Assembly (NCBI GenBank): GCA_002841945.1
Contig: PHBI01000009.1
Location: forward strand, 1 to 64,000
From: Deltaproteobacteria bacterium HGW-Deltaproteobacteria-14
GTDB taxonomy: Bacteria > Myxococcota_A > UBA9042 > PHBI01
Direction of reading: 5' to 3'
DNA length: 64,000 nucleotides
The notes below the pieces were generated by a model. That model was not told the origin of the DNA and did not search any database. It was given only the letters and a program-made list of their open reading frames with translations. Below are positions 37,801 through 49,800 of the stretch, one piece after another (position 1 is the stretch's first letter; each line of letters starts with the position of its first letter). Position numbers and translations under genes: made by a program.

Positions 37801-40800
37801 CTCGTCGCCGTTCTTCACGCCGTCGTCGCAGGCGGGCGCGGTGCAGATCCCGAGGGTGCAGGCGCCGCTCGCGCAGTCATCGCCCCCACGGCACGGCTCC
37901 TGCTCGCCACACGCCGGGCACGGGCCGCCGCAGTCGACGCCGCTCTCGCCCTGGTTTCTGACGCTGTCCGAGCAGCTCGGCGTGACGCACGAGATCCCGT
38001 CGTAGACGCCGCTCGCGCAGTCCTCGGGGCCGTCCGGGTCGCCGGTGCCGACGCACAGGCCGCACAGCCCGCCGCAGTCGACCCCGGTCTCGAGGCCGTT
38101 CCTCAGCCCGTCATCGCATCTCGCATCCGCACACAGACCGGCCTCACAGACATGACTTAGGCAGTCTACGCCTGCGTTGCATCCCCATCCCGCATCGCAC
38201 GCGACCGGGCACCCGCCGCCGCAGTCGACGCCGCTCTCATAGCCGTTTCGGATCCCGTCGCTGCAGCTGGCGTCGCCGCACACGCCGCCGTCGAGGACAC
38301 CGCTCTGGCACTGGCTCGGGTCGGTCGCGGGCTGGCCGTCGCACTTCAGGGCGCAGCTCCCGCCACAGTCGACCCCCTGCTCGTCGCCGCCGAGGCGGCC
38401 GTCGTCGCAGCTCGTCGGCACGCACCACCCGTCCACGCACAGGGTCGTGGTGCCGGCGCAGTCCGCGTCGACCTCGCAGCCCTCGCGCGGGCCGCACGGG
38501 CCGCAGCCGCCGCCGCAGTCGGTCGCGGTCTCGGTGGCGTTCTGCACGCCGTCGTCGCAGCGCGGCGCGACGCACACGCCGGCCGCCGCCACGCCGCTCG
38601 CGCACTCGCTCGGGTCGCCGACGTGGGCCCCGGGGCACGCCCCGCAGCCGCCGCCGCAGTCGACGCCGCCCTCGCCGCCGTTGCGCACGCCGTCGCTGCA
38701 CGAGGCGTCGGCGCACGTCCCGAGGACGCACGACACGCTCGCGCAGTCGAAGGCCGCCTCGCACCCGCGGCCGTCGGCGCAGGGGCTACACGGCCCGCCG
38801 CAGTCGACGTCGGTCTCGGCGCCGTTGCGCTTGTGGTCGCTGCAGCTGCCGGCGATGCAGACGTGGCCGTCCCACACGCCGCTGGCGCACTGGCCGGGCG
38901 CCGTGACGGTCGCGCCCGCGCACTTGAGGCAGCTCCCGCCGCAGTCCACCCCGGTCTCGCTGCCGTTTCTGACCTGGTCGCGGCACGTCGGGGCGTCGCA
39001 GTAGCCATCGCCGCAGACGTGATCGGCGCAGTCGCTGTCGACCCGACACGGCTGGTCGGTGCCGGCCTTGACGTCGCAGACGCCGCCGACGTCGACCGCC
39101 GTCTCGTCCTGGTTCTTGATGCCGTCGTGGCAGTCGGCCTCGGTGCAGCTCCCGGCCGCGCAGTCGAGGCTCGCGCAGTCCCCGTCGGCGCCGCAGCTCG
39201 CCCCGCCGCAGCCGCCGCAGCCGCCGCCGCAGTCGATGCCGACCTCGTTGCCGTTCCAGACGCCGTCGTGGCAGGTGGGCGGCACGCACAGCCCGTCGAC
39301 GCAGTTGAAGCTGGTGCAGTCGACGTGGCTCTCGCAGGTGTTGCCGGGGGCGCAGGGGCTACACGCCGCGCCGCAGTCGATGCCCCACTCGAAGCCGTTC
39401 ATCACGCCGTCGAAGCAGGTCGGCCACTGGCACTCGGCCGCGACGCTGACGCCGCTCGCGCACTCCTCCGAGGTCCCCGACCCGCCCGGGCACAGCCCGC
39501 AGCCGCCGCCGCAGTCGATGCCGGTCTCGGCGCCGTTCTGGACCCGGTCGTGGCAGCCGGCCGGGACGCAGAAGCCGCGCGCGCACACGCCGGACGCGCA
39601 CTCCGAGCCGTCCGAGCAGGTGTTGCCGTCGAGGCACGGCGCGCAGACGCCGCCGCAGTCGACGCCCTCCTCGTTGCCGTTGCGCTTGGCGTCGGTGCAG
39701 CTCGGCGCCTGGCACTTGCCGCCGAGGCACACGCCGCTGGCGCAGCTCGCGGCCGTCCCCGCCGTGCAGTTCTGATCGGGGCACTTGCCGCAGTCGGCGC
39801 CACAGTCGATGCCGAGCTCGTCGCCGTTCTGCACGCCGTCGTCGCAGGCGTAGGGCTCGCAGCGCCCGCCCACGCAGACGTTGCTCTCGCAGTCCGCCGG
39901 CCCGAGGCACGGCCAGCCCTGCTCGCAGCGGGGGCAGGAGGCGCCGCAGTCCACCCCGACCTCGTAGCCGTTCTGCAGGCCGTCGTCGCACGCCGGCGGG
40001 GCGCACACGTCGCCGCTCGGCGCGAGCACGCCGCTCTCGCACTGGCTCGGGTCGGTCGCCGCCTCGCCGGGGCAGCGCAAGACACAGCTCCCGCCGCAGT
40101 CCACCCCGGTCTCGTCGCCGTTGTGCAGGTGGTCGTCGCAGCTCGCGGCGACGCAGTAGCCCCACTTGCAGGTGCCCTCCGCGCAGTCGGAGTTGAAGCG
40201 GCACGGCCCGCCGGTCGGGCACGGGATGCACTCGCCGCCGCAGTCGATGTCGCGCTCGGCGCCGTTCTTCACGCCGTCCGAGCAGCTCGGCAGCTGGCAG
40301 ATGTCGATCCCGCCGGCGCTGCCCGTGGCGTCGCACACCTGGCTCGCGCAGACGTCGCCGTCGCTGCACGCGACGCCGGGGCACGCGTCGCAGATCCCGC
40401 CGCAGTCGCGGCCGGTCTCGGCGCCGTTGGTGACGCCGTCGTCGCAGCGCGGCGTCTGGCAGACCCCGTCGATGCACACGTGGCTCTCGCAGTCGCTGGC
40501 GTAGAGGCACCTCCAGCCGGGATCGCAGGCGTCGCAGCGCCCGCCGCAGTCGATGCCCTTCTCGTCGCCGTTCTGCTTGTTGTCGAAGCAGCTCGGCACG
40601 GTGCAGCGCCCGTCCGCCCCCAGCACGCCGCTGGCGCAGTCGTGCGGGGTCGGGACCACCTCGCCGGGGCAGGCCCCGCAGAACCAGCCGCCGCAGTCGA
40701 CGCCGGTCTCGGTGCCGTTGCGCGTCCAGTCGTCGCACGACGGGTCGCGGCAGAAGCCGGCGAAGCAGACCTCGCTGTCGCAGTCGCTGCCGCGCTGGCA

Positions 40801-43800
40801 CTCGGTGTGCGGCGGCGCGGGGCCGCAGTGGCCGCCGACGTCGACCCCGGTCTCGTCGCCGTTGCGCACGCCGTCGGCGCAGGTCGGCGCGGTACACAGA
40901 AGCCCATCGAGGACGCCGCTGGCGCAGTACTGGCCGGGCTCGGGCTGGCGGTGCGGGCACACGCCGCAGGTCGAGCCGCCACAGTCCTTGCCCTCCTCGT
41001 CGCCGTTCATCAGGCCGTCATGGCAGTTCGCCGGCAGGCAGAGGTTGCCGTAGCAGCTGAGGCTGGCGCAGTCGTTGGCGCCCTCGCAGCTCCAGCCGGT
41101 GTCGCAGGCGCGGCACGAGCCGCCGCAGTCGACGCCCTCCTCGCTGCCGTTCTTGACGCCGTCGTTGCAGGTCGCGGGCAGGCACACGATGTTGCACACG
41201 CCGCTGGCGCAGAAGTCGGAGACGTGCAGGCCGAAGCCCACGGCGTCGTCGCACGGATCGTCGTCGCAGGCGCCGCAGAAGCTGCCGCCGCAGTCGGTGT
41301 CGGTCTCGTCGCCGTCGCGGCGGTGGTTGTGGCAGCGGTCCTCGGGGCAGTAGCCGCCGATGCAGCTGTCGACCCCGCAGTCGAAGGGGCTCGCGCAGGT
41401 CGCGCCGGTGTAGCACGGCTGGCAGTTGCCGCCGCAGTCGACGTCGCTCTCCGGGCCGTTGCGCACGTTGTCGTCGCACGCCGGCGCCTGGCACACGCCG
41501 CCGGTGCAGATGAACGAGGCGCAGTCGCTGCCGCCGGTGCAGCCGCCGCCGACGCACGCCCCGCAGCTGCCGCCGCAGTCGATGTCGGTCTCGCCGCCGT
41601 TCATGACGTTGTCGTGGCACGAGGCGGGCGCGCACACGCCCCCGCGGCAAACCTTCGTGGCGCAGTCGATGTTGGCGTAGCACTGGTAGCCGTCGTCGCA
41701 GCGCGGGCACGGGCCGCCGCAGTCGGGGCCGGTCTCGGGGCCGTTCTTGATGCCGTCCGAGCAGCTCGGCTCGAGGCACACGCCGGGGCTCCCGGGGCTG
41801 CCGCTGCACACGCCGCTGCCGCACTGCGCGCGGGTCTCGCAGCCGGTGCCCGGGCAGGCCGCGCAGACGCCGCCGCAGTCGGTGGCGAGCTCGTTCTGGT
41901 TGCGCACGCCGTCGTGGCAGGTCGCGTCACGGCAGTAGCCGCCGACGCAGACGCCGCTCGAGCAGTCGCCGGGGCCCCAGCAGGCCGCGGCGTCGGGGCA
42001 CTTCGGGCAGAACCAGCCGCCGCAGTCGACGCCGGTCTCCATGCCGTTCTGGCGGTTGTCGAAGCAGGTCGGCTCCTGGCAGGTGTCGCCCGAGCAGATG
42101 CCGCTGCCGCACTCGCTCGGGTCGAGGCAGGGGTCGCCGGGGCAGTCGCCGCAGCGGCCGCCGCCGCAGTCGACCTGGGTCTCGTCCTGGTTGCGCAGGC
42201 CGTCGTAGCAGGTCGCCTGCAGACACAGCCCGGCCCAGCAGTTGTGCGACGCGCAGTCGGCGCCGCTCGAGCACTCGGCCCCCGACAGGCAGGGGCCGCA
42301 GTTGCGCCCGCAGTCGGTGCCGGTCTCCTGGCCGTTCTTGATGCCGTCCGAGCAGCTCGGCGGCTGGCAGGTGCCCGGCGAGAAGATGTTGCCCGAGCAG
42401 ACGCCCGAGGCGCACTCGCCGTCGCTGACGCAGTCGAAGTCCGGGCAGAAGCCGCAGCCGCCGCCGCAGTCGACGCCGGCCTCGGAGCCGTTCTGCACGC
42501 CGTCGTCACAGCGCGCCTCGCGGCAGGTGCCGTTCCAGCAGACCCCCGAGGCGCAGTCGGTGTGCCAGCTGCAGGTGTCGAGGCACGCGATGCAGCGCCC
42601 GCCGCAGTCGACGCCGGACTCGGTGCCGTTCTGGATGCCGTCGTCGCACGCCGAGGGGGCGCAGGCGCCGTCGACGCAGATCTTCGAGGCGCAGTCGCTC
42701 GCCTCGTCACACGGGAACAGCGGGCACGCGCCGCACGCCGCGTTGCCGCAGTCGACCTGGGACTCTGTGCCGTTCTTGACCCCGTCCGAGCAGCTCGGCG
42801 GGTAGCAGACGCCGCCGAGGCAGACGAAGCTCTCGCAGTCCGACGCCTGGTAGCACCCCTGGCCGCCGCCGCAGCCCGCGCACGGGCCGCCGCAGTCCAC
42901 GCCCAGCTCGGCGCCGTTCTTCTTGTGGTCGTCGCAGCTCGGGGCGAGGCACTGCCCCTGCACGCAGACGTGGCTCGTGCACTGGTTGTCGTTGGTGCAG
43001 CCGGTCGGCGGGCACTGGCCGCAGGGGCCCCCGCAGTCGATGTCCTGCTCGCCCTGGTTCTGGCGCCCGTCAAAGCAGCTCGGCTGGCGGCAGTAGCCGG
43101 CGTAGCACACGCCGCTGCCGCAGCCCGCGCCGCTGGTACACTCGTGCTCGTTGGGGCAGCCGGCGCAGCTCCAGCCGCCGCAGTCGGTGTCCTCCTCGCT
43201 GCCGTTGTGCACGCCGTCGCTGCAGCTCGGCGCCTGGCACTGGCCGTTGAGGCACACCCGGCTCGAGCACTCGCTGTCGGCGAAGCAGCTGACGCCGTAG
43301 CAGCCGCCGCAGGAGTTGCCGCAGTCGATCTCGAGCTCGTCGCCGTTGAGGATGCCGTCGTGGCACGACGCCTCCTGGCAGATCCCGCCGAGGCACACGC
43401 CGCTCGCGCAGTCCGACAGGCGGTTGCAGCGCTCGCCGACGCCGCAGCCGAGGCACGCCCCGCCGCAATCGACGCCGGACTCGAGGCCGTTCTGGCGCTT
43501 GTCGTCGCAGGTCGCCGGCAGGCACACGCCGAGGTGGCAGAAGCCGCTCGAGCACTGGGCGTCCGAGGCGCAGCCGCCGGGATCGTCGGGGCACAGGCCG
43601 CACGGCCCGCCGCAGTCGACGCCGGTCTCGGTCTGGTTCTTGCGCTGATCGAAGCAGCTCGGCGCCCGGCAGTAGCCCGCGAAGCACACGCCGCTGGTGC
43701 AGTCGCCGTCGACCCCGCAGGGGCGGCCGTTGGGGCAGCCGCTGCAGCTCGGCCCGCCGCAGTCGACCGAGGTCTCGCCGCCGTTGCGCGCGTTGTCCGA

Positions 43801-46800
43801 GCAGCTCGGATCCTGACACACCGGGGGCGGGCCGCCGCTGCACACGTAGCTCGCGCACTCGAGGGAGTCGCTGCAGGCGTCGCCGGGGCACGCCGCGCAG
43901 CTCGCGCCGCCGCAGTCGACGCGCTCCTCGTCCTGGTTGGTGATGCCGTCGTCGCACCGCGGCGGCATGCAGACGCCGTCGACGCAGTGGCGGCTCCCGC
44001 AGTCGTTGGGGCCGTAGCAGCGCCAGCCGGGCTCGCAGCCCTGGCACGGGCCGCCGCAGTCCGGGCCCTGCTCGGGGCCGTTCCAGATGCCGTCGCTGCA
44101 GCTCCAGTCCTCGCACTCGCCGGTCGCGCCGTTGCACACGCCGCTCGCGCACTGCGCGCCGGTGACGCACGCGGCGCGGGCGCACAGCAGCGCACACGGC
44201 CCGCCGCAGTCGATGCCCTCCTCGCCCTGGTTTCTCACCCGGTCGTAGCAGCTCGCCGGCCGACAGAAGCCAGCGAAACACACGCCGCTCGAGCACTGCG
44301 AGCCCTCGAGGCACTGCCGGCTGTCGGGGCACGCCGAGCAGCCCCCGCCGCAGTCCACGTCCCCCTCGTAGCCGTTGAGCACGCCGTCGAAGCAGCTCGG
44401 CTCGAGGCACACGCCGCCCTGGCACACGCCGCTCCAGCAGTCGGCGTTCTCGAGGCAGCCCGCCTGGTAGCAGCCGCCGCACGGGCCGCCGCAGTCGATG
44501 CCCTCCTCGCCGCCGTTGCGCAGGTAGTCCTTGCAGGTGGCGGGCTGGCACAGCCCATTGAGGCAGTTGAGGCTCGTACACCCGGCGGCGTCCCGGCACT
44601 CGGCGCCGTTGCCGCAGGCGCGGCAGAAGCCGCCGCAGTCGACCCCCTGCTCGAGGCCGTTCTGGATGCGGTCGTCACACGTCGGCGGGGCGCAGATGCG
44701 CGGCACGGTGTTCATGCACACGCCGCTCGAGCACTCGGCGTTGGCGGTGCAGCCGTCGTTGTAGCACTTCTTGCAGGTCGGCCCGCCGCAGTCGACGCCG
44801 GTCTCGTCGCCGTTGCGCACCCCGTCGGTGCAGCTCGGCGGGCGGCAGAAGCCGTTGTAGCAGACGCCGCTGGCGCAGTCGCCGTCCCAGCGGCACTCCT
44901 GCCACTCGCCGCAGCCGCCGCACCAGCCGCCGCAGTCGATCTTGGACTCGTTGCCGTTGAGCACGCCGTCCGAGCACGTCGGCGCCATGCAGCGCCCGCC
45001 CGGGACGGCGGTGTTGCACACGCCGCTCGCGCAGTCGGTGCCGGTGGCGCAGTTGACGTCGAAGCAGCCGCCGCACGAGCCCCCGCAGTCGACGCCGGCC
45101 TCGTCGCCGTTCTTGGTGCCGTCGTGGCAGCTCGGGTCCTGGCAGACGCCGTTCTGGCACACGCGGCTCGAGCAGTCCCAGCCGCCGCGACACGGCCACG
45201 GCCCCTCGCAGAAGGGGCACGGCCCGCCGCAATCACGGCCGCTCTCGAAGCCGTTCTGCACGCCGTCGTTGCAGCGCGGCTCGGCGCACACGCCGCCGGT
45301 GCAGACCCCGCTCCAGCAGTCCCAGCTGTGGGTACACTCGGCCTGGTAGCAGGAGGCGCACGGGCCGCCGCAGTCGATGCCCTGCTCGCCCTGGTTCGAC
45401 ACGCCGTCGTGGCAGCTCGGCGGGTAGCAGTAGCCGAGGACGCAGGAGCCGCCGACGCAGTCGCTGCCGCGCTTGCACGGGTAGCCGTCGCCGCACGGGG
45501 CGCAGCCGCCGCCGCAGTCGACCGCCGTCTCGCTGCCGTTCTTGACCCCGTCGGCGCAGCCCGGGCTCGCGCAGTTGCCGAGCTGATCGACGACGCCGCT
45601 GGCGCAGAACTGGGGCGGGCTCGGCGCGCCGGGGCAGAGGCCGCAGACGCCGCCGCAGTCGACGCCGGTCTCGTTCTGGTTTCTCACGTCGTCGTGGCAC
45701 GAGGCCGGCTGGCACACGCCGCCGAGGCAGATGCCGCTGCCGCAGTCGCTGTTGACGACGCAGAAGAAGCCGGGGTTGCACGGCACGCAGTTGCCGCCGC
45801 AGTCGACCTCGCTCTCGATGCCGTTGAGCACGCCGTCGTCGCAGCGCGGGGGCTGGCAGCGCCCGTCGATGAGCACGCCGCTGGCGCAGTCCGCGGGGGT
45901 CGGGGCCGGGGTGTCGGGGCACGACAGGCACGGTGGGCCGCCGCAGTCGACCTCGGTCTCCTTGCCGTTCTCCACCCCGTCGTAGCATGTTGCATCGCGG
46001 CAGAAACCGTACTTACAGACCAAGCTCACGCAGTCGCTAGCACGCTGACAGCGATTTCCGCCATCGCACGGGATGCACGGCCCGCCGCAGTCCACGCCGG
46101 CCTCGCTGCCGTTCTTCAGCCCGTCGGCGCAGGTGGGCTCGACGCAGCGGCCGTTGAGGACGACGCCGCTGGCACAGTCGATCGGGGTCGGCGCGACCTC
46201 GCCGGGGCACAGGCCGCAGTCGGGGCCGCAGTCGCGCCCGGTCTCGTAGCCGTTCTGGACGCCGTCGCGGCAGGTCGGGATCTGGCAGCGCCCGTCGCGG
46301 CAGACGCGGCTGTTGCACTGGCTGTCCGCGTAGCACTCCTGGCCGGCGTAGCACGCCTGGCACGAGCCGCCGCAGTCGGTCTCGACCTCGGAGCCGTTGC
46401 GCACGCCGTCGGTGCAGGTCGGCGGCTGGCACACGCCGCCGGTGCAGACCCCGCTCCAGCACTCGGCGCCGGAGCTGCAGCTGTCGTCGTAGCACGGCAG
46501 GCACGTCGGCCCGCCGCAGTCGATGTCGATCTCCTGGCCATTGCGCACGCCGTCGTCGCAGCGCGGCCCCGCGGGGCAGTGGCCGTTGAGGCAGTACCCG
46601 GCGGTGCAGTCGAGGAACACGTGGCAGGGATCCGGGCCGTCGCAGGGCGGGCACCACCCGCCGCAGTCGCGCCCGGTCTCGCCGCCGTTCCGCACGCCGT
46701 CGTAGCAGCTCGGGGTCTGGCACAGCCCGCCCGCGCACTTGCCGCTGGCGCACTGCCAGTTCTCGGTGCAGCCGGTGATGGGGCACGCGCCGCAGCCGCC

Positions 46801-49800
46801 GCCGCAGTCCGGGCCGGTCTCGAAGCCGTTCTGCAGGCCGTCGTAGCAGGTCGGGCTCTGGCAGAAACCCCACACGCAGACGTGGCTCGCGCAGTCGGCG
46901 CCGCTGTAGCACTCGCGCTGGGGCGGGCACGGCTGGCAGCTGCCGCCGCAGTCGGTGCCGGTCTCGTGGCCGTTCTTGCGGCCGTCCGAGCACGTCGGCG
47001 GCAGACACACGTTCGAGGCGCAGAAGCCGCTCGAGCACTCCGAGCCGCTGGTACACTCGACGCCGGGGCAGTGCGCCGGGCAGGAGCCGCCGCAGTCGAC
47101 CCCCGCTTCGTCGCCGTTGCGGTGGCCGTCGCTGCAGCTGTCGGGCTGGCAGCGGTCGCCCCAGCAGACCGCGCTCGCGCAGTCGACGCCGTTGCGGCAC
47201 GGGTTGAAGTCGTCGCACTGGGCACAGTAGCCGCCGCAGTCGCGCCCGGTCTCGCCGCCGTTCTGCACGCCGTCGTCGCAGCGCGACGGCTCGCACTCGC
47301 CGCCGAGGCAGATGTGGCTCGCGCACTGCCAGTCCTCGACGCAGCCCGGCGAGCCGGGGCCGCCCGGGCACTGGAGGCAGCTGCCGCCGCAGTCGCCGCC
47401 GGTCTCGTCGCCGTTCTTGATGCCGTCCGAGCAGCTCGGGAGCTGGCAGCGGCCGTCGAGGCACACGTGGCTCGAGCAGTCGGCGGCCTGCAGGCAGCCC
47501 CCGCCCGGCGGACACGCGGCGCACGGCCCGCCGCAGTCGATCCCCTGCTCGGCGCCGTTGTGGATGTTGTCGACGCAGGACGGGTTGGCGCAGCGGCCGT
47601 TGGTGCAGACGCCGCTGGCGCAGGTCGCGCCGCTGGTGCACTCCGCGACCGGCCCGCAGGACAGGCACGGCCCGCCGCAGTCGACGCCGGTCTCGCCCTG
47701 GTTGGCGACGCCGTCGCTGCAGGTCGCGTCGCGGCAGACGGTGCCGACGCAGACGCCGCTCACGCAGTCGGCGGGGAAGCGGCAGCCGCCGTCCTCACAG
47801 GGGCCGCAGTAGCCGCCGCAGTCGACGCCGGTCTCGAGGCCGTTCTCGAGGCCGTCGTAGCAGGTCGCGTCGACGCACTTGTGGATCGACTCGTCGCAGT
47901 TGCGGCTCGCGCACTCGCCGTCGGCGTTGCAGCCGGTGTTGGGGCACGCGCCGGGGCACGGGCCGCCGCAGTCGGGGCCGGCCTCGTTCTGGTTGCGCAC
48001 GCCGTCGTGGCAGCTCGCCGGCAGGCAGATACCGCCGCTGCACACGCGGCTGTCACAGTCGAAGGCGCCGTGGCAGATGTCGCCCGGGTCGAGGCACGGC
48101 GGGCACGGGCCGCCGCAGTCGACGCCGCTCTCGTAGCCGTTCTTGATCTTGTCGTTGCACAGCGGGACGTCGCAGACGTTCGGGTCGACGTCGGTGTTGC
48201 AGACCTGGCTCGAGCACTCGCTGCCGCTGGTACACTCGTCGCCGTGGCACAGGCGCGCGCACGGCCCGCCGCAGTCGACCCACTCCTCGCCGCCGTTCCA
48301 CTGGCCGTCGAAGCAGCTGGGATCGGTGCACACGCCGTTGACGCAGGTGCCGGTCACGCAGTCCGCGCCTTGCTGACAGCCGGTGCCGATGACCTGACAG
48401 GGGTAGCACGGGCCGCCGCAGTCGACCCCGGTCTCGGGGCCGTTCTGGACGCCGTCGTCGCAGCGGGCGGCGGCGCAGCGGCCGGCCTCGCAGATCCGGC
48501 TCGCGCAGGTGGCGCCGGTGGTACACTCGACCTGGTCGCAGGCGCCGCAGCGCGAGCCGCCGCAGTCGGTCTTCACCTCGTCGCCGTTCAGGATCCCGTC
48601 CCAGCACGACGGCGCCAGGCACATCCCGCGCCAGCAGTTGCCGCTGTCGCAGTCGCCGGGGCCGTGGCACTCGACGCCGTCCGGGCACGCGACGCAGGGG
48701 CCGCCGCAGTCGACGCCGACCTCGAAGCCGTTCTGGATGCCGTCCTGGCAGTCGGGCTGGACGCAGCCGTCGACCAGATCGCAGTTGCCGCTCGCGCAGC
48801 CGGCTGGGCCGCTGCACGGCTGGGACGGGCACGCCGGGCACGGCCCGCCGCAGTCGACCCCCTGCTCGCCCTGGTTCTGCCACTGATCGTCGCAGGTCGG
48901 GTCGGCGCAGAAGCCGTGGTCGCAGTTGCCGCTCACGCAGTCGTTGGGCCACATGCACTCGTAGCCGGGGTCGCAGGGCTGGCACGAGCCGCCGCAGTCG
49001 ACGCCGGCCTCGTTGGCGTTCTTGACGCCGTCGCTGCAGGACGCGGCCGCGCACTGCCCGGCCGAGCAGATGCGGCTCGAGCACTGGTCGTCCTCGGTGC
49101 AGCCGCCGAAGGGGCAGATCCCGCAGGCGGGGCCGCCGCAGTCGACGCCGACCTCGGCGCCGTTCTTGACGCCGTCCGAGCACGACGGGTTCATGCAGCG
49201 CCCGGCCCAGCAGACGAGGCTGTCGCAGTCGGTCGAGCGGTAGCACTCGAGGCCGGTCGGGCACGGGGTGCAGGAGCCGCCGCAGTCCACGCCGCTCTCG
49301 TAGCCGTTGGCGACGCCGTCGAAGCAGCTCGGCGGCGCGCAGGTGCCGGTCGCGCCGTCGCACACGCCGGTCGAGCACTGGCTCGACGCGGTGCACTGGC
49401 TCTGCGGGCAGCCGTTGCACAGCGGCCCGCCGCAGTCGACGCCGGTCTCGTCGCCGTCCTGGACGTCGTCGTCGCAGCTCACCGGGCGGCAGTAGCCGCG
49501 GATGCAGATGGTGCTCTCGCAGTCGCGGCCGTCCTCGCAGGCGAAGGCGTTGGGCGCCGGGCCGCAGTGCCCGCCGATGTCGATCCCGGTCTCGTCCCAG
49601 TTCTGGATGCCGTCGCTGCAGGTCGCCTGGGTACACGCGCCGCTGGTGGTGTCACACTCGCCGCTCATGCACTGGCTGTCGGCGGTGCAGCCGGTCTCGG
49701 GGCACGCCAGGCACGACGGACCGCCGCAGTCGACGCCGGTCTCGGCGCCGTTTTTGACCTGATCGCTGCACGAGTACGGCGCGCACACCCCCTCGTCGCA

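Noticed and set aside
19408..38160. Giant + strand gene opposite the lipoprotein
   Set aside because: The translation is Ala/Val/Arg/Gly-biased with no cysteine pattern or domain, while the - strand shows clear DCGG, EGF, LamG and fibrinogen-like domains and a lipoprotein signal.
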